NCBI GenBank assembly: GCA_964196045.1
Contig: CAXMRH010000065.1
Location: forward strand, 1 to 14,780
DNA from: SHLQ01 sp964196045
GTDB lineage: Bacteria; Actinomycetota; Acidimicrobiia; Acidimicrobiales; SHLQ01
Direction of reading: 5' to 3'
Length of the DNA stretch: 14,780 nucleotides
The notes below the pieces were generated by a model. It was not told where the DNA came from and searched no databases. It saw only the letters and a program-made list of their open reading frames with translations. Below, in pieces: positions 6,733-13,165 of this stretch. The stretch's first letter is position 1, and each line of letters opens with the position of its first letter. The position numbers were made by a program, and so were the translations under genes.

Positions 6733-7914
6733 ATGACGGCAGCACAGCGAGGTTGGTTCAGCGATGTTCCACCGAATGGCTTCCACGGTCGCCCGAGCGC
6801 GACCAACTCCAACACCAACACCCTCGGGCTGAACACACCGCCGCCGGAGATCGAGATCGAGACCTCACCCGAACATCGCAACCTCGTTGCCGGCGATCCG
6901 TCCTGTGCAGGATGGGTGCGCAGCCCCGATGATTCCGGTGTGCGTGCGCTTCGAGACGAGCTGCGGGAGCACAACGGCATCCCAAACCTCGAAGTCCTCG
7001 AGCCACACGAGATTGAGCGTGCCGTGGACGTGTTTCACCGCGACGGGTTCGTGGTGGTCCGAGATGCCCTTGTCGGCGAGAAGTTCGAGGCACTCCGCGC
7101 TGGGGCTGAGGCGGTCGTCGACGACATCCTCGCGGTCGACCCAAACGGCTCCGTCGGCGGCGGTGCAGGAGGAATGCCCCACCGCTACTCCTTCGGCATG
7201 ACCTCGGGGTCGAGGCATCGACTACATCACCCCGAGTGGGTCGACCTGATCGACCTGCCCACAACCACACCGATCCTCGCGGCACTCTTTGGAGCGACGA
7301 CCTACATCGTCGGCGGAGGGGGCGGCGACCTCGCGCTCCCAGGAGCCATCGAATACCAGGGTCTCCACGCCGACAACGTGTGGGTCGAACCTTTTGATCC
7401 CGTCGGTGCCATCACAACCCGAGACATGCCGGTGCCAGTCATCACGATCAACTTCCCGACGACGGACCTGACCTGGGAGAACGGCCCCATCCGGCAGATT
7501 CCTCGCTCCCAGCGCTCCACCGAACCGATCCCCACACTCCTGAACGAACCGGCCTCGATGAAACACAGCACCTTGTGCCCAGTGCCCGCTGGTTCGGCAA
7601 TCGTTCGGGACAACCGGGCATGGCACGGAGGCACCCCCAACCTCTCGTCGGACGTCCGGTCGATGCCGAACATCGAGTACTACGCCCCATGGTTCCGCAG
7701 CGAAGGCGTCCATCGATGTATGCCGTACGAACTCTGGGCCGGATTGTCTGAGCACGGCAAACGCGTTTGCCGGTATGTCGTCTGCGACCCAGGCGAGCCG
7801 GTCATCGGTGCGGGCATCACCCACCCCCGAGCACGCGATCGGGATGCCTTCATCGACGCACAACTCGCCGCCATCGGCCCCGATGCCGAGCTCCTCTGGC
7901 GAATGCGCCGGTAA
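6733..7914 (+). CDS. Phytanoyl-CoA dioxygenase (PhyH)-like Fe(II)/2-oxoglutarate oxygenase
   Basis: Predicted cytoplasmic non-haem iron oxygenase that would couple 2-oxoglutarate decarboxylation to hydroxylation or a related oxidation. 393 residues from this ATG. The double-stranded beta-helix iron site is visible: His212-x-Asp214 in LHADNVW and distal His298 in AWHGGTPN. Arg309 lies 11 residues further on, the usual position for 2-oxoglutarate binding in PhyH enzymes. The helical lead-in LEPHEIERAVDVFHRDGF is typical of the family, and about 85 extra N-terminal residues precede it. The frame stays open upstream to 6280 but only as a shadow of the preceding genes, so the start at 6733 is chosen. 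No clear Shine-Dalgarno or -10 box is seen. The substrate is unknown; the family includes enzymes acting on lipids, quorum signals, ectoine and natural products. It is followed by a hairpin repeat array. Confidence 0.85.
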   Translation: MTAAQRGWFSDVPPNGFHGRPSATNSNTNTLGLNTPPPEIEIETSPEHRNLVAGDPSCAGWVRSPDDSGVRALRDELREHNGIPNLEVLEPHEIERAVDVFHRDGFVVVRDALVGEKFEALRAGAEAVVDDILAVDPNGSVGGGAGGMPHRYSFGMTSGSRHRLHHPEWVDLIDLPTTTPILAALFGATTYIVGGGGGDLALPGAIEYQGLHADNVWVEPFDPVGAITTRDMPVPVITINFPTTDLTWENGPIRQIPRSQRSTEPIPTLLNEPASMKHSTLCPVPAGSAIVRDNRAWHGGTPNLSSDVRSMPNIEYYAPWFRSEGVHRCMPYELWAGLSEHGKRVCRYVVCDPGEPVIGAGITHPRARDRDAFIDAQLAAIGPDAELLWRMRR

Positions 7915-7938
7915 GCGAACCCCAGTTTTCGTCTCAGG

Positions 7939-8036
7939 ATCTCTCTGGGGTCAGGCTCTCTGGGGTCAGACCCCGTGAAGTCGATCTCTGGGGTCAGACC
8001 CCGCGAAGTCGATCTCTGGGGTCAGACCCCGTGAAG
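7939..8036. repeat. Tandem 28-bp repeat array, each unit with hairpin GGGGTCAGACCCC (REP-like)
   Basis: Three full 28-bp units lie head to tail at 7953-7980, 7981-8008 and 8009-8036, with a truncated unit before them (about 7939-7954). Each full unit contains GGGGTCAGACCCC (7962-7974, 7990-8002, 8018-8030), which folds as a 5-bp stem with a CAG loop, preceded by TCTCT or TCTC and followed by CG(T/C)GAAG. The last two units differ from each other at a single base. This resembles repetitive extragenic palindromes, which in other genomes are moved by REP-associated tyrosine transposases. No such transposase is present in the window. The array lies after the PhyH-like stop and before the promoter of the aminopeptidase, so it could also protect or end the upstream mRNA. 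Confidence 0.85.
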
Positions 8037-8084
8037 GGTCGCGCTGCGCAAGGCGAGCTCGTCCTGATCCCCTCGCTGACGTCG

Positions 8085-8090
8085 TACTGT
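8085..8090 (+). promoter_or_regulatory. Leaderless -10 box TACTGT for methionine aminopeptidase
   Basis: TACTGT is followed by 6 bases and then ATG at 8097, the same geometry as at the histidine kinase. No Shine-Dalgarno precedes the start. It places the promoter downstream of the hairpin array, making the aminopeptidase its own transcription unit. Confidence 0.5.
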
Positions 8091-8096
8091 CTGGTC

Positions 8097-9074
8097 ATGC
8101 AACTTCTTCGCTCCAACGACCAGTGCTGGTGCGGGTCATCTCGAAAGCTCAAGCGGTGCCACGGCGATCGAAAGCTTCTTCAACGTTCGAGGGTGGAGCT
8201 CGGAACCGTGTCTCCGGAACGATTCGTGCCAGACACGATCGCCCGCCCCGACTATGTGGAGATCGGAAACCCGGGCACTCCAAAAGGACGACAGCTCCAG
8301 GACGTTGAGTCGCTCGAGCGGCTTCGGTTCGCCTGCGCAGTGGCAGCGGAGGTGTTGCTCCGCGCCGGAGAGGCCGTCTCTCCTGGGGTCACCACCGACG
8401 AGGTCGATGTGGTGGCACATGAAACGTACGTCTCCCTCGGCTCATATCCGAGCACGCTGCATTACGGAGGTTCGCGGGACTACCCCAAGTCGATCTGTAC
8501 GTCGGTGAACGGCGTGATCTGTCACGGCGTTCCCGATGATCGTCCATTGGAAGAAGGCGACATCGTCAACATCGACGTCACGGCGTTTATCGATGGAATG
8601 CACGGTGACACTTCGGCAACCTTCTTGGTGGGGGAGGTCGACGAACCGACACGCGCTTTGGTCGAAGCAACCAAAGAGGCAACCCTGCTCGGCATTCAAG
8701 CGGTGAAGCCAGGGGCGAAACTTCGAGCGATCGGCGACGTCATCGAACCCTTCGCCAGGTCGCGTGGGTTCGGCGTCGTGCGGGACTACGGCGGCCACGG
8801 CATTGGGCAAACCTTCCACGCCGCACCTCATATCAACCACTGCGTCACGAGCTCGGACAACGCGACGTTCGAAACCGGAATGACGTTCACCATTGAGCCG
8901 ATGCTCACGACCGGCACCGACAGGTACGAGCAGGCTGACGACGGATGGACCGAACACACCGTGGACGCGATGCCGTCCGCACAATTCGAACACACCGTGG
9001 TCGTCACCGACGACGGCGCAGAGATCCTTACGGTTACCAAGAATGGAGAGATGGCGATGGGTATGTTTGCATGA
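8097..9074 (+). CDS. map: Type I methionine aminopeptidase with N-terminal SEC-C zinc motif
   Basis: Removes the initiator Met from nascent proteins in the cytosol. 325 residues. The N-terminus carries a SEC-C-like zinc knuckle (Cys10, Cys12, Cys21, His22 in CWCGSSRKLKRCHGD), known in SecA and in some aminopeptidases as a zinc/ribosome-contact element. A linker leads to the pita-bread catalytic domain (about 70-325) with all five metal ligands: Asp160 (VNIDVT), Asp171 (HGDTSATF), His234 (GGHGIG), Glu267 (TIEPML) and Glu298 (QFEHTV). His143 in CHGVPD is the substrate-contacting histidine region. The frame is open upstream through the repeat array to 7767, but the ATG at 8097 with its leaderless -10 box and immediate SEC-C motif is the real start. 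It converges on the methyltransferase gene with a 19-base gap. Confidence 0.96.
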   Translation: MQLLRSNDQCWCGSSRKLKRCHGDRKLLQRSRVELGTVSPERFVPDTIARPDYVEIGNPGTPKGRQLQDVESLERLRFACAVAAEVLLRAGEAVSPGVTTDEVDVVAHETYVSLGSYPSTLHYGGSRDYPKSICTSVNGVICHGVPDDRPLEEGDIVNIDVTAFIDGMHGDTSATFLVGEVDEPTRALVEATKEATLLGIQAVKPGAKLRAIGDVIEPFARSRGFGVVRDYGGHGIGQTFHAAPHINHCVTSSDNATFETGMTFTIEPMLTTGTDRYEQADDGWTEHTVDAMPSAQFEHTVVVTDDGAEILTVTKNGEMAMGMFA

Positions 9075-9093
9075 CTCGAAACGTTGGCTCTCG

Positions 9094-9672
9094 CTACCAG
9101 CGGTGAGCAACGGTGAGGGAGTCGGTTCCCACGAGGATCGTCGACTCCTTCGGGCTCGTCGGCCCTTCGACGAAACGTTGCTCGTGCGAGACGATCGTTC
9201 CCTCAAAGTCTCGTGAGCGAATGCCGCCAACGACCGAACCCACCGCCTCGGCCGTGATGAAGAGGAACACGACCGTGGCTTCGCTCAGATCGAACGTCCT
9301 CGCGTCCGCTTCAAGGACGTGGACGCGTCCAGACAACCCAGCGGAATCGATTCGCGCCCGGGCGCGAACAACAAGACGCGAGTCCTTCTCCACCCCGGTG
9401 ACGCGGCACCCAAATGCCGATCCAGCATGGACGAGCACACGTCCATCCCCGCAGCCGAGGTCGACGAGATGATCCTCGGGTCCGAGCTCGGCGAAGGCGA
9501 GCAGCTGATCGAGCAGATCGGTCGGAGTGCTGAGGATTGGACCGAGCGGCAGCTGGGCGTCGGCAGACCCGGTGATTCGATTCCGCACGAGCCTGGCCGG
9601 CCGGATCGCGAAGTATCCGGGCCACGCGAAGCGCGGTAACTCAACCACATTCCAGTCAAGCTCGCTCGGCAT
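9094..9672 (-). CDS. Class I SAM-dependent methyltransferase, FAM173-like
   Basis: Predicted methyltransferase of 192 residues. The Rossmann fold shows motif I VDLGCGDGR (70-78), the acidic ribose-binding residue Glu95 in TGVEKD, and Asp123 in LEADA. STPTDLLDQLLAFAEL just before motif I and DLSEATVVFLF after it match the pattern of FAM173/ATPSCKMT-type lysine methyltransferases and their bacterial relatives, which suggests a protein substrate, but substrate identity is not readable. The ATG at 9672 overlaps the end of the upstream minus-strand gene by 17 bases, and no Shine-Dalgarno is seen, so translation probably depends on that gene. Its stop faces that of the aminopeptidase across a 19-base gap with no obvious terminator. 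Confidence 0.85.
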   Translation of the reverse strand: MPSELDWNVVELPRFAWPGYFAIRPARLVRNRITGSADAQLPLGPILSTPTDLLDQLLAFAELGPEDHLVDLGCGDGRVLVHAGSAFGCRVTGVEKDSRLVVRARARIDSAGLSGRVHVLEADARTFDLSEATVVFLFITAEAVGSVVGGIRSRDFEGTIVSHEQRFVEGPTSPKESTILVGTDSLTVAHRW

Positions 9673-10105
9673 GAATGGGGGGCGGAATCCGCTGGCGCAA
9701 CCGACTTTCGGGCCAGCGCACGTGAAGCGTGAGCTCGTTCCTCGACCTTAGGAATATTTCCTTCGCCCCGTTTTCCGGCGTCTGCCAGGGCATGTAGTCA
9801 TCCGCCACTGCTAAGGAAATGAAAGATCGCGCGGCCTCGCGGTTCGTCGCGTGCGCTCCGACAAGGTGCAGTTGACCTGACGCGTCCCCCTCGATGCGCA
9901 CCGGCAGCTCGTCGGCGAGAGAGATTAGGCGGTCGGCTTCGGCGGCCGCCGTGCGGTGAATCCGCTCGCAGACCGCAAGTATCTCCTGGGCCTTCGCATG
10001 GCCTGACCGCGCGACGTCTCGAGCGGACTTCCAGAGCTCGTGATCGGTGGCGGCCTGACGCATCTGCAGCGCAAACTGGGGGTCATCGGAGTGGGAAGAG
10101 GACAT
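9656..10105 (-). CDS. Hypothetical protein upstream of and overlapping the methyltransferase
   Basis: Not recognised. 149 residues from the ATG at 10105. It begins with a Ser-rich stretch, has a long helical section with many Ala, Arg, His and Glu (about 15-65), and then a mixed sequence with no Cys, signal peptide or membrane helix in this version. The frame is open to 10186, but the start at 10105 is favoured because TACCGT lies 8 bases before it, close to the leaderless pattern, and because the extra codons upstream look noncoding. The last 17 bases overlap the methyltransferase gene, so the two are probably one transcript; a functional link is possible but unproven. Confidence 0.7.
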   Translation of the reverse strand: MSSSHSDDPQFALQMRQAATDHELWKSARDVARSGHAKAQEILAVCERIHRTAAAEADRLISLADELPVRIEGDASGQLHLVGAHATNREAARSFISLAVADDYMPWQTPENGAKEIFLRSRNELTLHVRWPESRLRQRIPPPIHAERA

Positions 10106-10113
10106 CGTTGACC

Positions 10114-10119
10114 ACGGTA
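10114..10119 (-). promoter_or_regulatory. Leaderless-type -10 box for the hypothetical/methyltransferase operon
   Basis: The minus strand reads TACCGT, then 8 bases, then ATG at 10105. The spacing is slightly longer than at other starts here but would give a leader of only 0-2 bases. Confidence 0.4.
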
Positions 10120-10189
10120 ACCGGCACACATGGGATGCCCGAAGCCCCCGGCTGCGGGACACTATGACTGCGGTCGGGAATGTCAACTA

Positions 10190-10206
10190 CGCCACCGGTG
10201 GTGGCG
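10190..10206. repeat. Perfect hairpin CGCCACC-GGT-GGTGGCG in divergent spacer
   Basis: The 7-base arms 10190-10196 and 10200-10206 pair perfectly around a GGT loop. It lies in the 256-base spacer between the minus-strand hypothetical gene (start 10105) and the plus-strand LAITG protein (start 10362). It could be an operator or an mRNA structure. There is no T-run, so it does not look like a terminator. The rest of the spacer shows an isolated TTGACA (10294-10299) but no convincing paired -10. Confidence 0.4.
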
Positions 10207-10361
10207 CTACTCCTACGGCGACCGATATTTTGCCTTTTCTCTGAACGCTTCATGTGCCACCTTTGGGGCGTCTGAAGAATATTCGGAATCAATTTGACAT
10301 CGGGTGAATACGCTGAGGCGAGGCGTAGGTCGTTCCGTCTGGCGGAAGGGATTAACACGAC

Positions 10362-11243
10362 ATGATTACAACGAGGAAAAGGGATCGGATGAGTGCATTC
10401 CGGCCGGCGCTCACGTCGCTCTTCGCGGCGAGCGTCGTGGCAACGATCGTTTTGTTCGCTGCCGCGCCAGTAGGTGCCCAAGAAGGTGTCCGAATTTTAG
10501 GCAGTGGGGGCAGCGATGACCTCGTGCCGCCACCTAGCCCGACCTGCGGTGACCTCGTCTTCATCACGGAGGTGTCATTCGACGCCGCGGGCAACCCCAT
10601 CGATATTCCTCGCTTCGGCTCGTCCCCCGGCCTCACGCAGGTCCACGACATCCCCGATTTCGAACCGGTCGGACCTGGCGTACTCAAGCTCGACGAGGTC
10701 ATTGTGTACGACGGGCACTACGGGCGTTCCATCTGGGACCCGCAGGTCGAGGAGCAGGTGTACTTCGAATTCTTGCTCGGCGATGTCTCCCAGGGGCGCA
10801 CCCCGCTGACGCCTGACGTGCCGGACGGTCAGCGCACCGGTTGGCTCAAGATCGACATGGGATCCTACGAGTTGCCCAACGGTGCCGACACGCTCCGAAT
10901 CCACCATGGAGGTGGTTTGCCGGCTGAGATCAACTCACTTGTCGTCTCTGCCCTATGTGGTCACCTCGAGCCATTCTCCGAAGTGATCGTCGAGACCACG
11001 GTTGCTCCGACGACCGTCGCTCCTGATGTGACCGTGGCTCCTACGACCGCGGTCCCCACTACAGCGCCTGTCGCGACCACAACTGAGATCTCGACCGAGG
11101 TGCAGGGTCAGGTCGAGGAAGTAGCGGAACTAGCTATCACGGGTCGGAACGAGCAGTTCGCTCTTGGATCTGCGTTGCTCTCACTGGCGCTCGGAATTCT
11201 GCTGGTCGCGGTTGCGGCAGCGGAACGTCCGCGAGAGGCCTGA
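10362..11243 (+). CDS. Secreted protein with Thr/Pro linker and LAITG cell-wall sorting signal
   Basis: 293 residues. A basic n-region (TTRKRDR) and hydrophobic core to about residue 37 form a signal peptide, with a probable cut near VGA-QE (39/40). An external domain (about 45-205) contains SFDAAGNPID and two Cys (PTCGD and ALCGH) likely to form a disulfide. A Thr/Pro/Val-rich linker (about 207-245, repeats of VAPTT) leads to LAITG (257-261), then a hydrophobic helix and the charged tail ERPREA. That order is the classic sortase substrate tail; LAxTG is the motif preferred by actinobacterial class E sortases, so the protein is probably linked to peptidoglycan or pilin. A second in-frame ATG at 10389, just after AAGGG, is an equally plausible start and leaves a good signal peptide. 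The external domain is not recognised. It converges on the cation exporter with a 6-base gap. Confidence 0.85.
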   Translation: MITTRKRDRMSAFRPALTSLFAASVVATIVLFAAAPVGAQEGVRILGSGGSDDLVPPPSPTCGDLVFITEVSFDAAGNPIDIPRFGSSPGLTQVHDIPDFEPVGPGVLKLDEVIVYDGHYGRSIWDPQVEEQVYFEFLLGDVSQGRTPLTPDVPDGQRTGWLKIDMGSYELPNGADTLRIHHGGGLPAEINSLVVSALCGHLEPFSEVIVETTVAPTTVAPDVTVAPTTAVPTTAPVATTTEISTEVQGQVEEVAELAITGRNEQFALGSALLSLALGILLVAVAAAERPREA

Positions 11244-11249
11244 GCAGAG

Positions 11250-12176
11250 CTACCAACTCACGTCGTGACAACCCTCATGTGTGTCGGGTTCGACCTGAAA
11301 CGTGCCATGGACAATGTCGTGGTTGTCGGACAGACGGGCCCTCGCCTGATCGAGTACGGAATGACTATCAGTCCCGGCGCGCGTCACAAGATGCGCTGAG
11401 GCTGCGTCCATCTCCGACGTCAGTGTCCATACGTGGAGGTCGTGGACATCGATCACCCCATCGATCGACGAGAGGTCTGTGCACAACGCATCCATGTCGA
11501 TGTGTTCGGGCGCTGCTTGGAGCAAAACGCGAACGGCCTTGCGTCCGAGTCGCCAGGTGCGCGGCAGAATCCACAAGCCGATCAATGCGGCGACCGCAGG
11601 GTCGACCCATGTCCACTCGAATGTTTCCAGGAGAATCGCGGCGACGATCACTCCGACCGAACCAACCGTGTCGGCCAGGACTTCGAGGTACGCACCTTCG
11701 ACGTTGAGAGACTCTTTCGACCCCTCGCTCAGTAGAAGGAATGCGATCACGTTTGCGATCAAACCGAGCACGGCGACGATGAGCATTTGCACGCCGAGGA
11801 CCTCGGGGTCCCCGAAGAGCCGTCGAATCGCCTCGATCAGGACCCAGATCGCCACGCCGAACAGCAGGAGTGCGTTCACGAACGCGGCCAAAATCTCGAG
11901 TCGGTAGAGCCCGAATGTGTGACTCGAACGAGACGACTCTTCCCGCTCGGCAAAGCGGGACGCGAGTTGGATCGCCGCCAGTGCCATGCCGATACCGATC
12001 ACGTCGGTCAGCATGTGTCCCGCATCAGAGAGCAAGGCGAGCGAGTTGGTCAGGAACCCGGCGATCGCCTCGACCACGAAGAACGCGAGGATGATTGCGA
12101 ATGCGGCGACGAGTCGGCCCCGGTGGCGTTCGCCGGCGCGTGCCAGTCCAGTCCCGTGGTCGTGATCAGCCCCCAT
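11250..12176 (-). CDS. Cation diffusion facilitator (CzcD/ZitB-type metal efflux)
   Basis: Inner-membrane metal/proton antiporter exporting Zn(II) or a similar divalent cation, 308 residues. A short His-containing N-terminus (DHDHG) precedes six helices (about 22-40, 44-72, 91-115, 127-150, 163-183, 193-205) and a cytoplasmic dimerisation domain (about 212-308) with DVHDLHVWTLTSEMDAASAHL. The TM2 metal half-site is intact: His54-xxx-Asp58 in SDAGHMLTD. The TM5 half-site reads Glu165-xxx-Asp169 (YLEVLADTVGSVG), where well-studied zinc exporters have His-xxx-Asp. The ATG is 6 bases after TAAAGT on the minus strand, so it looks leaderless. Its stop is 6 bases from the stop of the convergent LAITG gene. 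Confidence 0.93.
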   Translation of the reverse strand: MGADHDHGTGLARAGERHRGRLVAAFAIILAFFVVEAIAGFLTNSLALLSDAGHMLTDVIGIGMALAAIQLASRFAEREESSRSSHTFGLYRLEILAAFVNALLLFGVAIWVLIEAIRRLFGDPEVLGVQMLIVAVLGLIANVIAFLLLSEGSKESLNVEGAYLEVLADTVGSVGVIVAAILLETFEWTWVDPAVAALIGLWILPRTWRLGRKAVRVLLQAAPEHIDMDALCTDLSSIDGVIDVHDLHVWTLTSEMDAASAHLVTRAGTDSHSVLDQARARLSDNHDIVHGTFQVEPDTHEGCHDVSW

Positions 12177-12182
12177 AGGACC

Positions 12183-12188
12183 ACTTTA
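12183..12188 (-). promoter_or_regulatory. Leaderless -10 box for the cation exporter
   Basis: The minus strand reads TAAAGT, then 6 bases, then ATG at 12176. A GTCGAC hexamer 16 bases further upstream could serve as a weak -35. No Shine-Dalgarno is present. Confidence 0.5.
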
Positions 12189-12263
12189 CTTGTCGACACT
12201 GCCGGTCGACATCCGCGGAACCCGTCACTGTGCTGTGCATCGAACGGTTCTCGAGGATCGACG

Positions 12264-12285
12264 ATTGAGACTCAGCTGTCTCGAT
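12264..12285. terminator. Possible hairpin after the coiled-coil gene
   Basis: ATTGAGAC and GTCTCGAT pair as an 8-base stem (one G-T pair) around TCAGCT, between the stop of the coiled-coil gene and the start of the cation exporter, both minus strand. No T-run follows on the minus strand, so an intrinsic terminator is only a possibility. Confidence 0.25.
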
Positions 12286-12311
12286 GATTCACGCGTTCGG
12301 TCGAAGAGTGG

Positions 12312-12542
12312 TCAATCTCGATAAAAATTGAACTCGGGGCGCGGTGGGGCTACGGACTCTGGTTCCGCACGGAGTTGAAGACGCTCCTGAAGGAGCTCGA
12401 CCTCACGTTCGAGCTCAGCGATTCTCTCGTCCTTTGCTTCGAGCTGCTCTTGCAAGGTCAGTTCCTCGGCATAGAACTGCTCTTTGATCGCGCGGACGTG
12501 CGCAAGCCGTCGTTCCGTAGTGTTTGGGCGCCTACTCGCCAT
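12312..12542 (-). CDS. Small coiled-coil protein
   Basis: An unrecognised 76-residue protein. After a basic start (MASRRPNTTERR) it is almost one long helix, with heptad-like hydrophobic spacing in ELTLQEQLEAKDERIAELER and the following VELLQERLQL, and then a short Pro-rich tail ending FNFYRD. A dimeric coiled coil or an adaptor is likely; no enzyme motif is seen. A GTG at 12578 in the same frame would add 12 residues. The ATG at 12542 is preferred because TAGCGT precedes it by 7 bases in the leaderless arrangement, a box that would fall inside the longer version. It stands alone between the lipoprotein and the cation exporter on the same strand. Confidence 0.75.
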   Translation of the reverse strand: MASRRPNTTERRLAHVRAIKEQFYAEELTLQEQLEAKDERIAELEREVELLQERLQLRAEPESVAPPRPEFNFYRD

Positions 12543-12549
12543 ACCAAAG

Positions 12550-12555
12550 ACGCTA
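12550..12555 (-). promoter_or_regulatory. Leaderless -10 box for the coiled-coil gene
   Basis: The minus strand reads TAGCGT, then 7 bases, then ATG at 12542. It decides the start codon of this small gene. Confidence 0.45.
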
Positions 12556-12610
12556 CTTGTACTTTCGCGCGAGGTCACGTCGGAATTCGTTGAAAGGTGC
12601 GCACTCAGCT

Positions 12611-13096
12611 TCAGTCACAGCGAATGGAGAAGTCTCCGCGGGCCTTCTCGCCCGGGGTGTCCGGCCCGCCGACCGAGTCAAATATCGCTGAACCCTGGAC
12701 GAAACCACCGATCACGGAGACGGTGAGGTCGTGGACCGCCACCGAGCCACGCGCGTACCAACTCACGACCGAGCCGTCGTCGCGTGTCCCCTCGAGGACG
12801 ACGATCATCTCATAACTTGAGCCGGTGTTGAACCGTTCGATGGTCGCCGTGGCACGTCCATTCGTGTCGACACGACCCTCCGCGAGAGCGAAGCGAAACG
12901 TCCCATCGCCGAAGGTGTTGCAGATCCCTGCGTTCAGCGAGAACGGTTCACCACGGACGTCGAAGTTCATAACGTTCAGTTCGGCGCTGCTGGTGGTGCT
13001 GTCGGCCAACGCAAGGGTCTCCGGAGAATTGTCATCGGACGCGCCTGCGCAGGCCCCAAGAATCAATGCCATTGCTACCCACAATGCGCGCTTCAT
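12611..13096 (-). CDS. Predicted lipoprotein
   Basis: 161 residues. The basic start MKR, a hydrophobic core and the lipobox LILGAC (Cys16) predict lipid attachment and display on the outer face of the membrane. The mature part begins with a flexible Ser/Asp/Thr-rich tether and then a beta-rich domain (about 45-160) with Cys59 (GICNTF) and a Cys next to the C-terminus (SIRCD), probably a disulfide. Cys placement, size and the final FxIxC pattern recall mycobacterial LpqH (19-kDa antigen)-like lipoproteins, but similarity is too weak by eye to name it. GAGG lies 8 bases before the ATG. It follows the acetyltransferase gene after 69 bases on the same strand and could be co-transcribed with it. 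Confidence 0.85.
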   Translation of the reverse strand: MKRALWVAMALILGACAGASDDNSPETLALADSTTSSAELNVMNFDVRGEPFSLNAGICNTFGDGTFRFALAEGRVDTNGRATATIERFNTGSSYEMIVVLEGTRDDGSVVSWYARGSVAVHDLTVSVIGGFVQGSAIFDSVGGPDTPGEKARGDFSIRCD

Positions 13097-13165
13097 ATCA
13101 AGAGCCTCGGCGTCTATTCGGGCAGGGTTTAGCGCGAGATGTCAACTTCTCGACGACAAACGCGT

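Noticed and set aside
6201..6980. Minus-strand frame of 259 codons near the small membrane protein
   Set aside because: Arg/Ser-rich, without motifs, and it crosses three plus-strand genes and their boundaries.
7939..8036. CRISPR array
   Set aside because: The 28-bp units are contiguous with no spacers between them, so this is a tandem palindromic repeat, not a CRISPR.
7767..8096. Upstream in-frame extension of the aminopeptidase through the repeat array
   Set aside because: It overlaps the PhyH-like gene and translates the hairpin repeats; the SEC-C motif and leaderless box fix the start at 8097.
8442..9230. Minus-strand frame of 262 codons opposite the aminopeptidase
   Set aside because: Antisense to five intact metal ligands of the aminopeptidase, with no recognisable motif of its own.
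13134..13152. CGAGA/TCTCG hairpin between nat and the lipoprotein as a terminator
   Set aside because: Short 5-bp stem without a T-run on the minus strand; too weak to call.
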